Shown here piece by piece: positions 45,088-56,291 of a DNA stretch of 64,000 nucleotides. The DNA is from Bradyrhizobium sp. SZCCT0231 (lineage in GTDB: Bacteria > Pseudomonadota > Alphaproteobacteria > Rhizobiales > Xanthobacteraceae). Made by a program: the position numbers and the translations under genes. Where the stretch lies: the NCBI RefSeq assembly GCF_018130245.1, contig NZ_JAFCKP010000008.1, positions 62,001-126,000 of the forward strand, written 5' to 3'. The notes beneath the pieces were generated by a model. The model saw only the letters and a program-made list of their open reading frames with translations, ran no database searches and was not told the DNA's origin. Position 1 is the stretch's first letter; every line of letters begins with the position of its first letter.

Positions 45088-45172
45088 GCGGGCGTGGCGG
45101 AACTGGTAGACGCGCCGGATTTAGGTTCCGGTGACGAAAGTTGTGGGGGTTCGAGTCCCTCCGCCCGCACCA
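45088..45172 (+). tRNA. tRNA-Leu (UAG)
   Basis: An 85-base class II tRNA: acceptor GCGGGCG pairs with CGCCCGC before discriminator A and encoded CCA. D-arm GGAACTGGTAGACGC, anticodon stem CCGGA/TCCGG with loop TTTAGGT (anticodon TAG), a long variable arm and T-loop TTCGAGT in GGGGGTTCGAGTCCCTC. It reads CUA/CUG Leu codons. Confidence 0.96.
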
Positions 45173-45346
45173 AGCGCTTATCGCGTTTGCACGGATTACG
45201 AGACCTGCTTCCGCGCGGATGTTCGTCCGTCTGGAGGCGGTCCGATGAACCACCGGCGTAGAGGCGTTCGCCTCGCGCCGGATCGATTAATGACAGCGTC
45301 CCGACGCGCGACGCGCCGGGACCGAACGAGAAGAAGATTGGACGCC

Positions 45347-46708
45347 ATGCAGGTCACAGAAACCCTCTCGGAAGGCTTGAAGCACGAGTTCAAGATCAGC
45401 GTTCCCGCGTCTGATCTCGATGCCAAGGCCGGTGCCAAGCTCGTCGACCTCAAGGACAAGGTCCGCATCAACGGCTTCCGTCCCGGCAAGGTGCCGGTCT
45501 CGCACCTGAAGAAGGTCTACGGCCGCTCGGTCATGGCCGAAACCATCGACCAGACCATCCGCGACACCAACACGCAGCTGTTCTCCGAGCGCGGCTTCCG
45601 TCTCGCGACCGAGCCGAAGATCACCATGCCGACGGAGCAGAAGGACGTCGAGGAGCTGCTGAGCGGCAAGACCGATCTGACCTACACGGTCGCGATCGAG
45701 GTGGTGCCGGCGATCGCGCTCGCCGACTTCAAGACCTTCCAGGTCGAGAAGCCCGTTGCCGATGTCTCCGACGCCGACGTCGACGAGGCGATCAAGCGCA
45801 TCGCGGATTCCAACCGCACCTATGCCGCCAAGGGCGAGGGCGCCAAGGCCGCCTCGGGCGACCGCGTCACCATCAACTTCAAGGGCAGCATCAACGGCGA
45901 AGTCTTCGAGGGCGGTACCGGCGAGGGCATCCAGGTCTTGATCGGCTCCAACACCTTCATCCCGGGCTTCGAGGAGCAGCTCGTCGGCATCGGCGCCAAT
46001 GAGACGCGCACGCTGAAGGTGTCGTTCCCGAAGAACTACATGAACGAGAAGCTGGCCGGCCAGCCCGCCGAGTTCGAGACCACCGCGACCCTGATCGAGG
46101 CGCCGCAGGAGCTTGCGATCGACGACGAGTTCGCCAAGTCGCTCGGCCTGGAATCGCTGGACAAGCTCAAGGAAGCCGCGCGCGAGCGCCTGGTTGCCGA
46201 GTTCGCCACCGCGACGCGCCAGCGCGTCAAGCGCGCGCTGCTCGATCGCCTCGACGAGGCGCATCGCTTCGAGGCGCCGCCCTCGCTGGTCGACGAGGAG
46301 TTCAATCTAATGTGGAACTCGGTCAAGGCCGAGATGGATTCCGCCGGCAAGACCTTTGCCGACGAGGACACCACCGAGGACAAGGCGAAGGAAGAGTACC
46401 GCAAGATCGCCGACCGCCGCGTGCGGCTCGGTCTCGTGCTCTCCGAGATCGGCGAGAAGAACAAGATCACCGTGACCGACGACGAGGTCGGCCGCGCCGT
46501 GATCGAGCGCGCGCGCTCGATGCCCGGCCGCGAGAAGGAGGTCTGGGACTACTATCGCAACAACGCCCAGGCGCTGGCCCAGCTTCGTGCGCCGATCTAC
46601 GAGGACAAGGTCGTCGACTTCATCCTCGAGCTCGCCAACGTGACCGAGAAGAAGGTCTCGCGCGAGGATCTCTACAAGGACGACGACGCGGAAAAGACCG
46701 CAGCCTGA
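45347..46708 (+). CDS. tig: trigger factor (ribosome-associated chaperone and PPIase)
   Basis: Trigger factor binds the ribosome exit tunnel and folds nascent chains. The 453 residues show the N-terminal ribosome-binding domain with the signature [17 protein letters not shown], the PPIase (FKBP) domain ([35 protein letters not shown]), then the helical C-terminal domain ([36 protein letters not shown]). ATG 45347 ([15 protein letters not shown]) is set by homology. It is the first gene of the tig-clpP-clpX-lon block. Confidence 0.97.
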   Translation: MQVTETLSEGLKHEFKISVPASDLDAKAGAKLVDLKDKVRINGFRPGKVPVSHLKKVYGRSVMAETIDQTIRDTNTQLFSERGFRLATEPKITMPTEQKDVEELLSGKTDLTYTVAIEVVPAIALADFKTFQVEKPVADVSDADVDEAIKRIADSNRTYAAKGEGAKAASGDRVTINFKGSINGEVFEGGTGEGIQVLIGSNTFIPGFEEQLVGIGANETRTLKVSFPKNYMNEKLAGQPAEFETTATLIEAPQELAIDDEFAKSLGLESLDKLKEAARERLVAEFATATRQRVKRALLDRLDEAHRFEAPPSLVDEEFNLMWNSVKAEMDSAGKTFADEDTTEDKAKEEYRKIADRRVRLGLVLSEIGEKNKITVTDDEVGRAVIERARSMPGREKEVWDYYRNNAQALAQLRAPIYEDKVVDFILELANVTEKKVSREDLYKDDDAEKTAA

Positions 46709-46710
46709 GG

Positions 46711-46815
46711 GCTCTAGAGCGTTTTCGAGCGAGGTGGATACCGCTTCGCGTGAGGAGAATGCGTTAAAAATAGACGCCAGAGCCCCTTTCCGATTCCATC
46801 GGAACGGCGCTCCAG
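46711..46815. repeat. dispersed repeat (TCTAGAGCGTTTTCGAGCGA family)
   Basis: The element begins TCTAGAGCGTTTTCGAGC, GGTGGATACCGCTTCGCGTG and ends with a hairpin, TTCCGATTCCATCGGAAC. It is frequent in Rhizobiales intergenic DNA. It lies between tig and clpP; the rest of that gap holds a promoter-like block. Confidence 0.82.
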
Positions 46816-46933
46816 GACAGATTTCTGTTAAGGATGATCGGGAAAGAGGTCCAGCTAGCCAGATGGCCGGCTGGGCCACTTTGTGCGAATCAGCTTCAAC
46901 TCCCCGACGGATTAAGCCTTAATGCGCTCCGCA

Positions 46934-46962
46934 CTTGTCAGGCGCGAATTGGGCTATATCTG
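46934..46962 (+). promoter_or_regulatory. candidate heat-shock-like promoter of clpP
   Basis: CTTG (46934-46937) and GCTATATCTG (46953-46962) resemble the alphaproteobacterial RpoH consensus CTTG-N17-CYTATNTNNG (9 of 10 bases at -10), but the spacer is only 15. It lies 126 bases before the clpP start. Evidence is suggestive only. Confidence 0.4.
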
Positions 46963-47087
46963 TCGCTACACGTTCTACCTCTACCAAGTTCCTGCATCAC
47001 GGGACGTCCATCCGCCCTTCCGGCACATCCAGCCAAACTGGCAGCCAGGCCCGGCGATGTCCGTCTCCGAAAAACCCTAGGTGACTC

Positions 47088-47723
47088 ATGCGCGATCCGG
47101 TTGAAACTTACATGAACCTCGTGCCCATGGTGGTCGAGCAGACCAACCGTGGCGAGCGCGCCTACGACATTTTCTCGCGCCTGTTGAAGGAGCGCATCAT
47201 CTTCGTGACCGGCCCGGTCGAGGACGGCATGTCGACGCTGATCGTCGCGCAGCTCCTGTTCCTCGAGGCGGAAAATCCGAAGAAGGAAATCTCGATGTAC
47301 ATCAACTCGCCGGGCGGCGTGGTGACGTCGGGCCTTGCGATCTACGACACCATGCAGTTCATCCGCCCGCCGGTCTCGACGCTGTGCACGGGGCAGGCGG
47401 CCTCGATGGGCTCGCTGCTGCTCGCCGCCGGCGAGAAGGACATGCGCTTCTCGCTGCCGAACGCGCGCATCATGGTGCACCAGCCCTCCGGCGGCTTCCA
47501 GGGTCAGGCCACCGACATCATGCTGCACGCCCAGGAAATCCTGAACCTGAAGAAGCGGCTCAACGAAATCTACGTGAAGCACACCGGCCAGACCTACAAG
47601 TCGATCGAGGATGCGCTGGAACGCGACAAGTTCCTGACCGCGAACGACGCCAAGGAGTTCGGCCTGGTCGACAAGGTCATCGACAAGCGCGCCGAGGAGC
47701 CGGCGTCGGCGAAAGCCCCGTAG
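47088..47723 (+). CDS. clpP: ATP-dependent Clp protease proteolytic subunit
   Basis: ClpP is the 14-mer serine peptidase used by ClpX and ClpA. The 211-residue sequence shows [40 protein letters not shown], the catalytic Ser in [15 protein letters not shown], the catalytic His in [15 protein letters not shown], and [19 protein letters not shown] with the Asp nearby. ATG 47088 is standard. Its transcript ends at a hairpin 75 bases downstream. Confidence 0.98.
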   Translation: MRDPVETYMNLVPMVVEQTNRGERAYDIFSRLLKERIIFVTGPVEDGMSTLIVAQLLFLEAENPKKEISMYINSPGGVVTSGLAIYDTMQFIRPPVSTLCTGQAASMGSLLLAAGEKDMRFSLPNARIMVHQPSGGFQGQATDIMLHAQEILNLKKRLNEIYVKHTGQTYKSIEDALERDKFLTANDAKEFGLVDKVIDKRAEEPASAKAP

Positions 47724-47798
47724 CAATACTGGGTCATAACGGCGATCCCTCCGGTCGGCGCGGGTGCGCGCGTCGCAAAAGTGGTTTTGCGCGCTGCG

Positions 47799-47834
47799 AC
47801 AAGCAGAAAGTTCCGCTTTCGTGCTTGTTTTTCG
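47799..47834 (+). terminator. rho-independent terminator of clpP
   Basis: ACAAGCAGAAAG (47799-47810) pairs with CTTTCGTGCTTGT (47816-47828; one bulge) around TTCCG, followed by TTTTTCG. It separates clpP from clpX transcripts. Confidence 0.82.
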
Positions 47835-48141
47835 TGGCAATCCCGCAACGCCGGGGTGATTTCGATCACTTTGGCCCGTGCCAAGACCGGAAATCACGGT
47901 ATTGTCACGGGTAGCCGGCGACCCCCGATTAGCGAATTCTTGATAGTCGGGTGACAGCATGGTTGGCTACGATCGATCGGCTAAGATCGCGGAGAATCGA
48001 GCGGCCGTGATTCGTACGGGATGTAGTAAAGCGTAGGGTCTTTTTTGGTACGGAATTTGCTCTACTTAAGCTTCATGCCGACCATCGTGTCGGAATGGAG
48101 CGATCGAGCGGAACGGGATCGAACCGCGGACGGAGACAGGA
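47835..48141. other. clpX upstream region
   Basis: About 300 bases between the clpP terminator and clpX. They contain a T-rich block (GGTCTTTTTTGGTACGG, 48038 region) and GC-rich stretches. GGAGACAGG just before the ATG is the ribosome-binding site. I see no gene and no promoter I can name with confidence. Confidence 0.45.
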
Positions 48142-49413
48142 ATGAGTAAGGTCGGCACGAGCGACTCCAAGAACACGCTATATTGCTCGTTCTGCGGCAA
48201 GAGCCAGCACGAAGTCCGCAAACTGATCGCGGGTCCCACGGTCTTTATCTGCGACGAGTGCGTCGAGCTCTGCATGGACATCATCCGCGAGGAGAACAAG
48301 TCCTCGCTGGTCAAGTCGCGCGACGGCATTCCGACGCCGAAGGAAATCTGCAAGGTGCTGGACGATTATGTGATCGGCCAGAGCCATGCGAAGAAGGTCC
48401 TGTCGGTCGCGGTGCACAACCACTACAAGCGCCTCAACCATCAGACCAAGCACAACGACGTCGAGCTCGCGAAGTCGAACATCCTGCTGATCGGTCCGAC
48501 CGGCTCGGGCAAGACGCTGCTCGCGCAGACGCTCGCCCGCATCCTGGACGTGCCGTTCACGATGGCGGATGCGACGACGCTGACCGAAGCCGGCTATGTC
48601 GGCGAGGACGTCGAGAACATCATCCTGAAGCTGCTGCAGGCCGCCGACTACAATGTCGAGCGCGCCCAGCGCGGCATCGTCTACATCGACGAAATCGACA
48701 AGATCAGCCGCAAGTCCGACAACCCCTCGATCACGCGCGACGTGTCGGGTGAGGGCGTGCAGCAGGCGCTGCTGAAGATCATGGAAGGCACGGTGGCTTC
48801 GGTCCCGCCGCAAGGCGGCCGCAAGCATCCGCAGCAGGAGTTCCTGCAGGTGGATACCACCAACATCCTGTTCATCTGCGGTGGCGCTTTCGCTGGCCTC
48901 GAGAAGATCATCTCGGCACGCGGACGGTCGACCTCGATCGGCTTCGGCGCCCAGGTGCTCGCGCCGGAGGATCGCCGTACCGGTGAGATCTTCCGTCACG
49001 TCGAGCCCGAGGACCTCCTGAAGTACGGCCTCATCCCCGAATTCGTCGGCCGTCTGCCGGTCGTGGCGACGCTCGAGGACCTCGATGAGACCTCGCTGAA
49101 GAAGATCCTCACGGAGCCGAAGAACGCGCTGGTGAAACAGTACCAGCGGCTGTTCGAGATGGAGAACATCGAGCTGACCTTTGCCGACGAGGCGCTTGGC
49201 GCGGTCGCCCGCAAGGCGATCGAGCGCAAGACCGGCGCGCGGGGCCTGCGTTCGATCCTCGAGGCGATCCTGCTCGAGACCATGTTCGATCTGCCGGGCC
49301 TGGAAGGTGTGGAAGAAGTCGTGATTTCCCGCGAAGTGGTGGAAGGAACGGCGCGTCCGCTCTACATCTACGCCGATCGATCCGATCGCGCCGTCGAGAA
49401 TGCCAGCGCCTGA
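48142..49413 (+). CDS. clpX: ATP-dependent Clp protease ATP-binding subunit ClpX
   Basis: This 423-residue AAA+ unfoldase feeds substrates to ClpP. The N-terminal zinc finger is [14 protein letters not shown] and CDECVELC. Walker A is [12 protein letters not shown], Walker [11 protein letters not shown], the pore loop is GYVGED, and sensor-2 lies in [14 protein letters not shown]. The ClpP-binding IGF-type loop reads [12 protein letters not shown] 48142 is standard. Confidence 0.98.
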   Translation: MSKVGTSDSKNTLYCSFCGKSQHEVRKLIAGPTVFICDECVELCMDIIREENKSSLVKSRDGIPTPKEICKVLDDYVIGQSHAKKVLSVAVHNHYKRLNHQTKHNDVELAKSNILLIGPTGSGKTLLAQTLARILDVPFTMADATTLTEAGYVGEDVENIILKLLQAADYNVERAQRGIVYIDEIDKISRKSDNPSITRDVSGEGVQQALLKIMEGTVASVPPQGGRKHPQQEFLQVDTTNILFICGGAFAGLEKIISARGRSTSIGFGAQVLAPEDRRTGEIFRHVEPEDLLKYGLIPEFVGRLPVVATLEDLDETSLKKILTEPKNALVKQYQRLFEMENIELTFADEALGAVARKAIERKTGARGLRSILEAILLETMFDLPGLEGVEEVVISREVVEGTARPLYIYADRSDRAVENASA

Positions 49414-49537
49414 TCTGGCGGCGCTGGAACGCTCCAATTGTCTCCTCAAGGTGGGCTGCGGAACTGGTATTTCCGCAGCCGGTGTTGCGTCGCTTATTGC
49501 GTGCGTAAGCGCCTGATGGCGCGCGTCTTTCAATGAC

Positions 49538-49568
49538 TTGACACCCCCCGGGTCGATAGCCACCTAAT
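49538..49568 (+). promoter_or_regulatory. candidate promoter of lon
   Basis: A perfect TTGACA (49538-49543) is followed by CCTAAT (49563-49568) at 19-bp spacing or CACCTA at 17. The C-rich spacer (ACACCCCCCGGG) is unusual. It lies about 165 bases upstream of lon in an otherwise gene-free 320-base gap (49414-49733). Confidence 0.5.
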
Positions 49569-49733
49569 GTCGGCGGCGAGCGAAATTCTCTTCAAGATTC
49601 GCCTCAGTTCCGATCCGACGAGCCGGTCCACTCGTAGAGGGCCGACCGGTCTTGCGGATCACCTCGGCACCTTGTGGCGGTTGCGCATGATCAGCGGGCT
49701 GCGTGCAAGGGGGCAAAGCAAAAGGAAAAGGCC

Positions 49734-52157
<2,424 letters not shown>

Positions 52158-52173
52158 GGTTCGGTAAAACGTG

Positions 52174-52205
52174 ATAAAACGGCGCCTTCGGGCGCCGTTT
52201 TTGTT
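52174..52205 (+). terminator. rho-independent terminator of lon
   Basis: AAAACGGCGCC and GGCGCCGTTTT pair around TTCG and are followed by TTGTTTT. Confidence 0.92.
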
Positions 52206-52225
52206 TTGGGGAAGGGGAGGAGGCA

Positions 52226-52630
52226 ATGCACATCGACGGGCAATGCCATTGCGGGCAGATCACCTTCGATGCCGAGATCGATCCCGAGGCCGTCTCGGTC
52301 TGCCATTGCCGGGACTGTCAGACGCTGACGGGCTCGCCGTTCCGGGTCACCGCGATCTGTTCCGCAGCCGATGTCCGCCTGACCGGCGGCACGCCAAGGA
52401 TCTACGGCAAGCGCGGCGACAATGGCCGGATGCGCTTCCAGCACTTCTGCGCCGATTGCGGTTCCCCGCTGTTCACCAGCGGCGAGGGCGACCAAGCCGA
52501 CGATTGGGGCGTCCGCTGGGGCTCGATCCGCCAGCGCGACGCCCTGCGGCCCAGCCGCCAGATCTGGTGCCAGTCGGCGGCCGTGTGGATCGACGCCGTG
52601 CCGCTGCTGCCGGGAAGGCCGCAAGATTGA
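52226..52630 (+). CDS. GFA family protein (S-(hydroxymethyl)glutathione synthase-like)
   Basis: This 134-residue zinc-binding protein of the glutathione-dependent formaldehyde-activating (GFA/CENP-V) fold has the Cys pattern CHCGQITF, CHCRDCQ and CADCGSPLF, giving the two zinc sites. Family members bind glutathione adducts; most have no proven catalysis. It starts 68 bases after lon and precedes the tRNA-Val locus. Confidence 0.93.
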   Translation: MHIDGQCHCGQITFDAEIDPEAVSVCHCRDCQTLTGSPFRVTAICSAADVRLTGGTPRIYGKRGDNGRMRFQHFCADCGSPLFTSGEGDQADDWGVRWGSIRQRDALRPSRQIWCQSAAVWIDAVPLLPGRPQD

Positions 52631-52775
52631 GGCTCAAGTCGTTGGGGCTGGGGTCTTGCCGGTTCGGGGCCCGTAGGGCTAAAGAGACGGCGAGGGCGGT
52701 TAGCTCAGCTGGTTAGAGCATCTCGTTTACACCGAGAGGGTCCGCGGTTCGAATCCGTGACCGCCCACCAGCCTG
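52626..52775 (+). repeat. segmental duplication unit A (tRNA-Val and 5' flank)
   Basis: The tRNA plus about 65 bases upstream (from GATTGAGG near 52626 through GGGGCCCGTAGGGC) recurs at 54222-54365. There a 3-base GGC insertion, scattered substitutions and the tRNA T-loop deletion distinguish copy B. Similarity stops just after CCACCAGCCT. Both copies have the same orientation. Confidence 0.85.
52694..52770 (+). tRNA. tRNA-Val (UAC)
   Basis: This is a 77-base tRNA including CCA: acceptor GGGCGGT with ACCGCCC, D-arm TAGCTCAGCTGGTTAGAGCA, anticodon stem TCTCG/CGAGA with loop TTTACAC (anticodon TAC), T-arm with TTCGAAT loop. It is intact in all arms and is the functional copy. A duplicated copy at 54289 has lost five T-loop bases. 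Confidence 0.96.
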
Positions 52776-52820
52776 CCGGTCAGAGCATTTGCGCAGCTTG
52801 CGATTCAGCGCGGACCGGAT

Positions 52821-53915
52821 CTATCCGACCGGCTCCTGGCGCGCGACGTCCCCGCTGGGCGCTGCGGGTTGATACCGGCTTTTCGCCGCTGAGGGCTGCC
52901 ATTGCCGAAACCATGCGAGCGGGTTGGCGAGCAATGCTGTCAACGGTTTGATCGCGGGTCTCTCGACAAGTGCATAGACCAGCCAGGCCATGGCGGCGAG
53001 GAAACCCGGCAGCACGACGGCGCGAACGAGCAGGGCCGATTTGTGGTCGCGGCCAATGTGAGCCCACTGCAGGATCATATTCCCGATGTCCTGATGAAGC
53101 AGGTAGAGCGGATAGCTGATGACGCCAATGAAGGCCAGGGGGACGGCAAAGGCGCGAAGCGATCGAAGCAGGACATGGTCGTACCGCGCGGCAAGATAGA
53201 CGGCAGCGGTGCCGGACCAAAGCAGCAGTGATCGGTACATCTCGATCGCGACCGACGGCTGCTTGACGTTGAAATTCAGATGATAGAGCTCGATCGAGAA
53301 CGCCACGGTGATTCCAATGATCCCCTCCCTGGTGCGCCCCCTGACGAGAGCTGCGACACTCATGCCGGCAATGAAGAACGGGAAGAAATCGTTGGACGTG
53401 TAGAAGTCTGAGCTGGTGGTCAGGGTCCGGAAGATGGTCACCGCGCAGAGCAGCGCCAAGAGACGGTGCTTGAGGCCCAGCGCCAACGTCGTGAAGCAGA
53501 AGAGGTAGAACTGAAATTCGATCTGCAATGACCAATAGGCGCCGTCGGGCAAATGATGATCGACGTGGAGGACGTTGAGAGTCGGCAGAGATATCAGCGT
53601 ATAGGCGTAGTCGAACCAAGTCACCTCACGGCCGGGCTCGACCAGATTGGACATCACATGCTTGAACAGTGTGGTCAGCAGTCCGCAGACGATCAGCGCC
53701 GGCAGCAGGCGGCCGAGCCTCTTGGCGTAGAAGTGCCAGGCCGATTGCGAGGTCTCGACGCTGAATGCGATGCAATAGCCGCTGATGATGAAGAACAGCA
53801 GGACGCCAAACGTGCCCCGGTTGAAGACTTGAAGCGGCGTAAAATGGTAGAGCAGCACCCAGATGATGGAAATGGCGCGCAGGCAATCGATGCCGACCGA
53901 TCGTTCGGATTTCAA
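52821..53915 (-). CDS. acyltransferase 3 family protein (OafA-like)
   Basis: This 364-residue membrane O-acyltransferase has about ten segments. The catalytic His lies in VLLYHFTPL near the N-terminus, then VLLFFIISGYCIAF, the conserved Arg pattern AKRLGRLLPALI, and ISYPLYLLHQ. Such enzymes acetylate or succinylate surface polysaccharide. TTG 53915 (KSERSVGIDCLRAISII) with GAGGAAA upstream is the likely start; the frame runs on to 54008 into the duplicated methyltransferase DNA and is not used. It lies inside the duplicated tRNA-Val region on the opposite strand. Confidence 0.9.
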   Translation of the reverse strand: MKSERSVGIDCLRAISIIWVLLYHFTPLQVFNRGTFGVLLFFIISGYCIAFSVETSQSAWHFYAKRLGRLLPALIVCGLLTTLFKHVMSNLVEPGREVTWFDYAYTLISLPTLNVLHVDHHLPDGAYWSLQIEFQFYLFCFTTLALGLKHRLLALLCAVTIFRTLTTSSDFYTSNDFFPFFIAGMSVAALVRGRTREGIIGITVAFSIELYHLNFNVKQPSVAIEMYRSLLLWSGTAAVYLAARYDHVLLRSLRAFAVPLAFIGVISYPLYLLHQDIGNMILQWAHIGRDHKSALLVRAVVLPGFLAAMAWLVYALVERPAIKPLTALLANPLAWFRQWQPSAAKSRYQPAAPSGDVARQEPVG

Positions 53916-53989
53916 AGGGTTTCCTCGCGTTTCCCAAGTTAGAACAGTGGGGCCGTATTGTGTCAACTCTGGACCCGTCGCTCGCGTCG

Positions 53990-54221
53990 ATCCCCTGCTC
54001 GGACCCATTGCCGACGTGCTGATCGACCGCGCCGGCTTGACATCGGGCGAGCGCGTCCTCGACGTCGGCTGCGGCTCCGGTGCGACGACGTTCGCGTTCG
54101 CGAAAGCGGTGGCGCCGAATGGCTTTGCGCTCGGCCTCGACGTGTCCGAGCCGATGCTGTCGCAGGCGCGCGCGTTGGCGCCAAAAGGCCTGCCGCTCGA
54201 TTTCGTGCTGGCGGACGCAGG
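53990..54221 (+). pseudogene. truncated class I SAM methyltransferase fragment
   Basis: The 230 bases encode LLGPIADVLIDRAGLTSGERV, VLDVGCGSGATTFAFAKAV and APKGLPLDFVLAD, a near copy of residues 35-110 of the methyltransferase at 55119-55979 (most bases identical). The initiating N-terminus and the whole C-terminal half are missing. The left edge lies beside the acyltransferase start region, and the right edge is the duplicated tRNA flank. It is a non-functional remnant. Confidence 0.85.
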
Positions 54222-54365
54222 ATTGAGGTCGGGCCGGTAGGGGGTACTTGCCCGTCCGGGGCCCGTAGGGCGGCTAAAGAGGCGGCGAGGGCGGTTAGCT
54301 CAGCTGGTTAGAGCATCTCGTTTACACCGAGAGGGTCCGCGGTTCCGTGACCGCCCACCAGCCTT
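54222..54365 (+). repeat. segmental duplication unit B (tRNA-Val flank and pseudo-tRNA)
   Basis: This is the second copy of the segment at 52626-52775. Its upstream flank is directly fused to the truncated methyltransferase. Compared with copy A it has GGC inserted after GGGCCCGTAGGGC and a five-base tRNA deletion. Confidence 0.85.
54289..54360 (+). pseudogene. tRNA-Val pseudogene with collapsed T-loop
   Basis: It is identical to the intact tRNA-Val except for the loss of five bases in the T-loop: GGTTCGAATCCGTG became GGTTCCGTG. The T-loop drops from seven bases to two, which cannot form the elbow with the D-loop. Acceptor, D and anticodon arms and CCA are unchanged, suggesting recent loss. 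Confidence 0.9.
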
Positions 54366-54505
54366 CGCTTTGCGGGGCCAAGCAGGCTGCCATGCCGGGA
54401 GTTCGAAGGGCACATCACCCTGCAACCCTCGCCCGGGCATGCCAACAGCCACCGTGGAGCGGTCGCGTGCCCCACAGTGGCGCGTCGTCATTCCTGATGG
54501 ACGTA

Positions 54506-54865
54506 TCAGGCCGTCTTGGTGAATAGTGTCAGGACGCCTTCGGCAATGTTGATCGCAACGACCTGCGACGAGGTCAGACCCTTCGCCTTGAGCGCGGATG
54601 CCGCCTGGGGAGTCGCGTCAATCGTTTTCCGGAGCGATTGAATATCGTCATCGCTTGTCTGTGCGACGATTTCATCGACCTTCGAGCGCACCGCTGGCTG
54701 CAGGTCCTTGATGTCGACAACCTGGATCTGGCGGATGACGGTGCTCTGAGCGGACGGCGATTCTGTTCCCGGTTGCGACGATGTTCCCTGCGCCTGCACG
54801 AAAGCTGGCGTCCCGAAGGAGAGGGTTGCGATAATGAGGGGTGCCATGAAGCTGCGCATGGTCAT
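54506..54865 (-). CDS. small exported hypothetical protein
   Basis: This 119-residue protein has a signal peptide (MTMRSFMAPLIIATLSFGTP, cleaved after VQA), a Ser/Gln/Thr-rich linker, then a compact helical part (SKVDEIVAQTSDDDIQSLRK and SQVVAINIAEGVLTLFTKTA). ATG 54865 has GGAAAGG upstream. It is of unrecognised family, though similar short periplasmic proteins occur in Bradyrhizobium. It lies between the duplication and the intact methyltransferase. Confidence 0.72.
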   Translation of the reverse strand: MTMRSFMAPLIIATLSFGTPAFVQAQGTSSQPGTESPSAQSTVIRQIQVVDIKDLQPAVRSKVDEIVAQTSDDDIQSLRKTIDATPQAASALKAKGLTSSQVVAINIAEGVLTLFTKTA

Positions 54866-55068
54866 GCCTTTCCAAGGTGAGCAACCCTAAAATGCTATCC
54901 ACGAAATCTGGTTGTCGTCTGCTTCCGATGCGGCCATTCGGTGAAAGCTATGCGGCCACAATGCGAGCATCTCCCGCCGGAAGCGCAGCCAATTCTCGGC
55001 AGCAGCGGCTGTGGTCCTTGCAGAAAATTGCGTTACGATCCGGGCAGGGACCCGACACTGGGTGAACC

Positions 55069-55082
55069 CCCGCAATTGCGGG
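55069..55082. promoter_or_regulatory. 14-bp perfect palindrome upstream of methyltransferase gene
   Basis: CCCGCAATTGCGGG lies 36 bases before the ATG at 55119. It is a possible operator or leader hairpin. Confidence 0.4.
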
Positions 55083-55118
55083 AGCGTCGGATCGACAATG
55101 CTAGGGATCAAAGACCTG

Positions 55119-55979
55119 ATGGAACAGCCGAGCGGACATGAGCAAAACGCCGACCAGATCGCCTATTGGAACGGCCCGAGCGGGCAGCGCTGGGCCGATC
55201 GCCACGCGGTGCAGGAGAAGCTGCTCGGACCCATTGCCGACGTCCTGATCGAGCGCGCCAGGCCGAGGCCGGGTGAGCGCGTCATCGACGTCGGCTGCGG
55301 TTCCGGTGCGACGACTGTCGCGTTCGCTAAGGCGGTGTCCCCGAACGGTTTCGCGCTCGGCCTCGACGTCTCCGAGCCGATGCTGTCGCAGGCGCGCGCG
55401 CTGGCGCCAAAGGGCCTGCCGCTCGATTTCGTGCTGGCGGATGCGACGGTGCATCCGTTCGAGCCGGCGAGCTTCGATCTGCTGGCCTCGCGCTTCGGCG
55501 TGATGTTCTTTGCCGACCCCATTGCGTCCTTCACCAATCTGCGTCGCGCGCTGAAGCCGACGGGACGGCTCGCCTTCGTCTGCTGGCGCGAGCCGAAGGA
55601 AAATCCCTGGATGATGGCGCCGCTGATGGCGGTCTATAAGCACGTGCCGAAGATGCCGCCGGTCGGGCCGGAGGAGCCGGGCCCGTTCGCCTTTGCGTCA
55701 GAGGAGCGCGTGATGCGCATCCTGAAAGGTGCAGGCTTCGTGGATGTGGCAATGCAGCCGCATAATCTGGCGATGGACATCGCGATCGGCGGCGGCCTCG
55801 ATGCTGCCGTCGATGGCTCGCTTCAGATCGGCCCGGCCAGCCGCGCGCTGCAAGGGCATCCGCCGGAGACGTATGAGGCCGCCAAGGCGTCGATCCGCGA
55901 GATGCTCGCGCCCTTCCTGAAGGGGCAGAGTGTTGCGTTGCAGGGCGCGATCTGGATCGTGACGGCGAAGGCCTCATAA
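55119..55979 (+). CDS. class I SAM-dependent methyltransferase (UbiE-like)
   Basis: This 286-residue methyltransferase has the SAM motif VIDVGCGSGATTVAFAKAV, motif post-I GLDVSEPMLSQARALA, and later LASRFGVMFFADP and LKPTGRLAFVCWREP. The substrate is unknown. ATG 55119 (MEQPSGHEQNADQIAYWNG) is the best start; earlier in-frame starts at 55098 and 55011 lack support. It is the parent or sister of the truncated copy 1.2 kb upstream. Confidence 0.93.
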   Translation: MEQPSGHEQNADQIAYWNGPSGQRWADRHAVQEKLLGPIADVLIERARPRPGERVIDVGCGSGATTVAFAKAVSPNGFALGLDVSEPMLSQARALAPKGLPLDFVLADATVHPFEPASFDLLASRFGVMFFADPIASFTNLRRALKPTGRLAFVCWREPKENPWMMAPLMAVYKHVPKMPPVGPEEPGPFAFASEERVMRILKGAGFVDVAMQPHNLAMDIAIGGGLDAAVDGSLQIGPASRALQGHPPETYEAAKASIREMLAPFLKGQSVALQGAIWIVTAKAS

Positions 55980-56025
55980 GCCGCTACGGAATCTACGGTA
56001 GCAGCGATTATTCCGGGAGCTCGCG

Positions 56026-56286
56026 ATGTTTGTCATTGAGGACGAGCTGCACGCGGAGTGGCAGGGCGAGTTTCGCACGCGGCAGGAGGCAATCGCGGAG
56101 CTGCAGCGACGAGCTCTGATTCCCTGGAACGAAGAACCGAATGCGGCACCGTGCACCGACTGGGTCACTTGCGGCCGTAAATATGAATTGGTGGAGTTCG
56201 ATGACAGCGTGCTGCCCTGGAGGCAGCTGTCACGCGCTTTGATACTCGAGATTTCAGCTGCTGGCGTGCGGTGGTTTGCTGAATAG
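56026..56286 (+). CDS. conserved small hypothetical protein
   Basis: This 86-residue acidic protein (MFVIEDELHAEWQGEFRTR..., ending VRWFAE) has no signal peptide. The N-terminal half, about two helices with AEWQGEF, contains many Glu and Arg residues; WxxCGRKYELVEFDDS follows. ATG 56026 has GGGAG at nine bases. I do not recognise the family. It is convergent with the CDF transporter gene six bases away. Confidence 0.72.
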   Translation: MFVIEDELHAEWQGEFRTRQEAIAELQRRALIPWNEEPNAAPCTDWVTCGRKYELVEFDDSVLPWRQLSRALILEISAAGVRWFAE

Positions 56287-56291
56287 CACGT

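Noticed and set aside
52694-54360. The two tRNA-Val copies as attL/attR of a mobile island
   Set aside because: The duplication includes 5' flank and the whole tRNA, not just a 3' end, and no integrase lies between. A segmental duplication explains it better.
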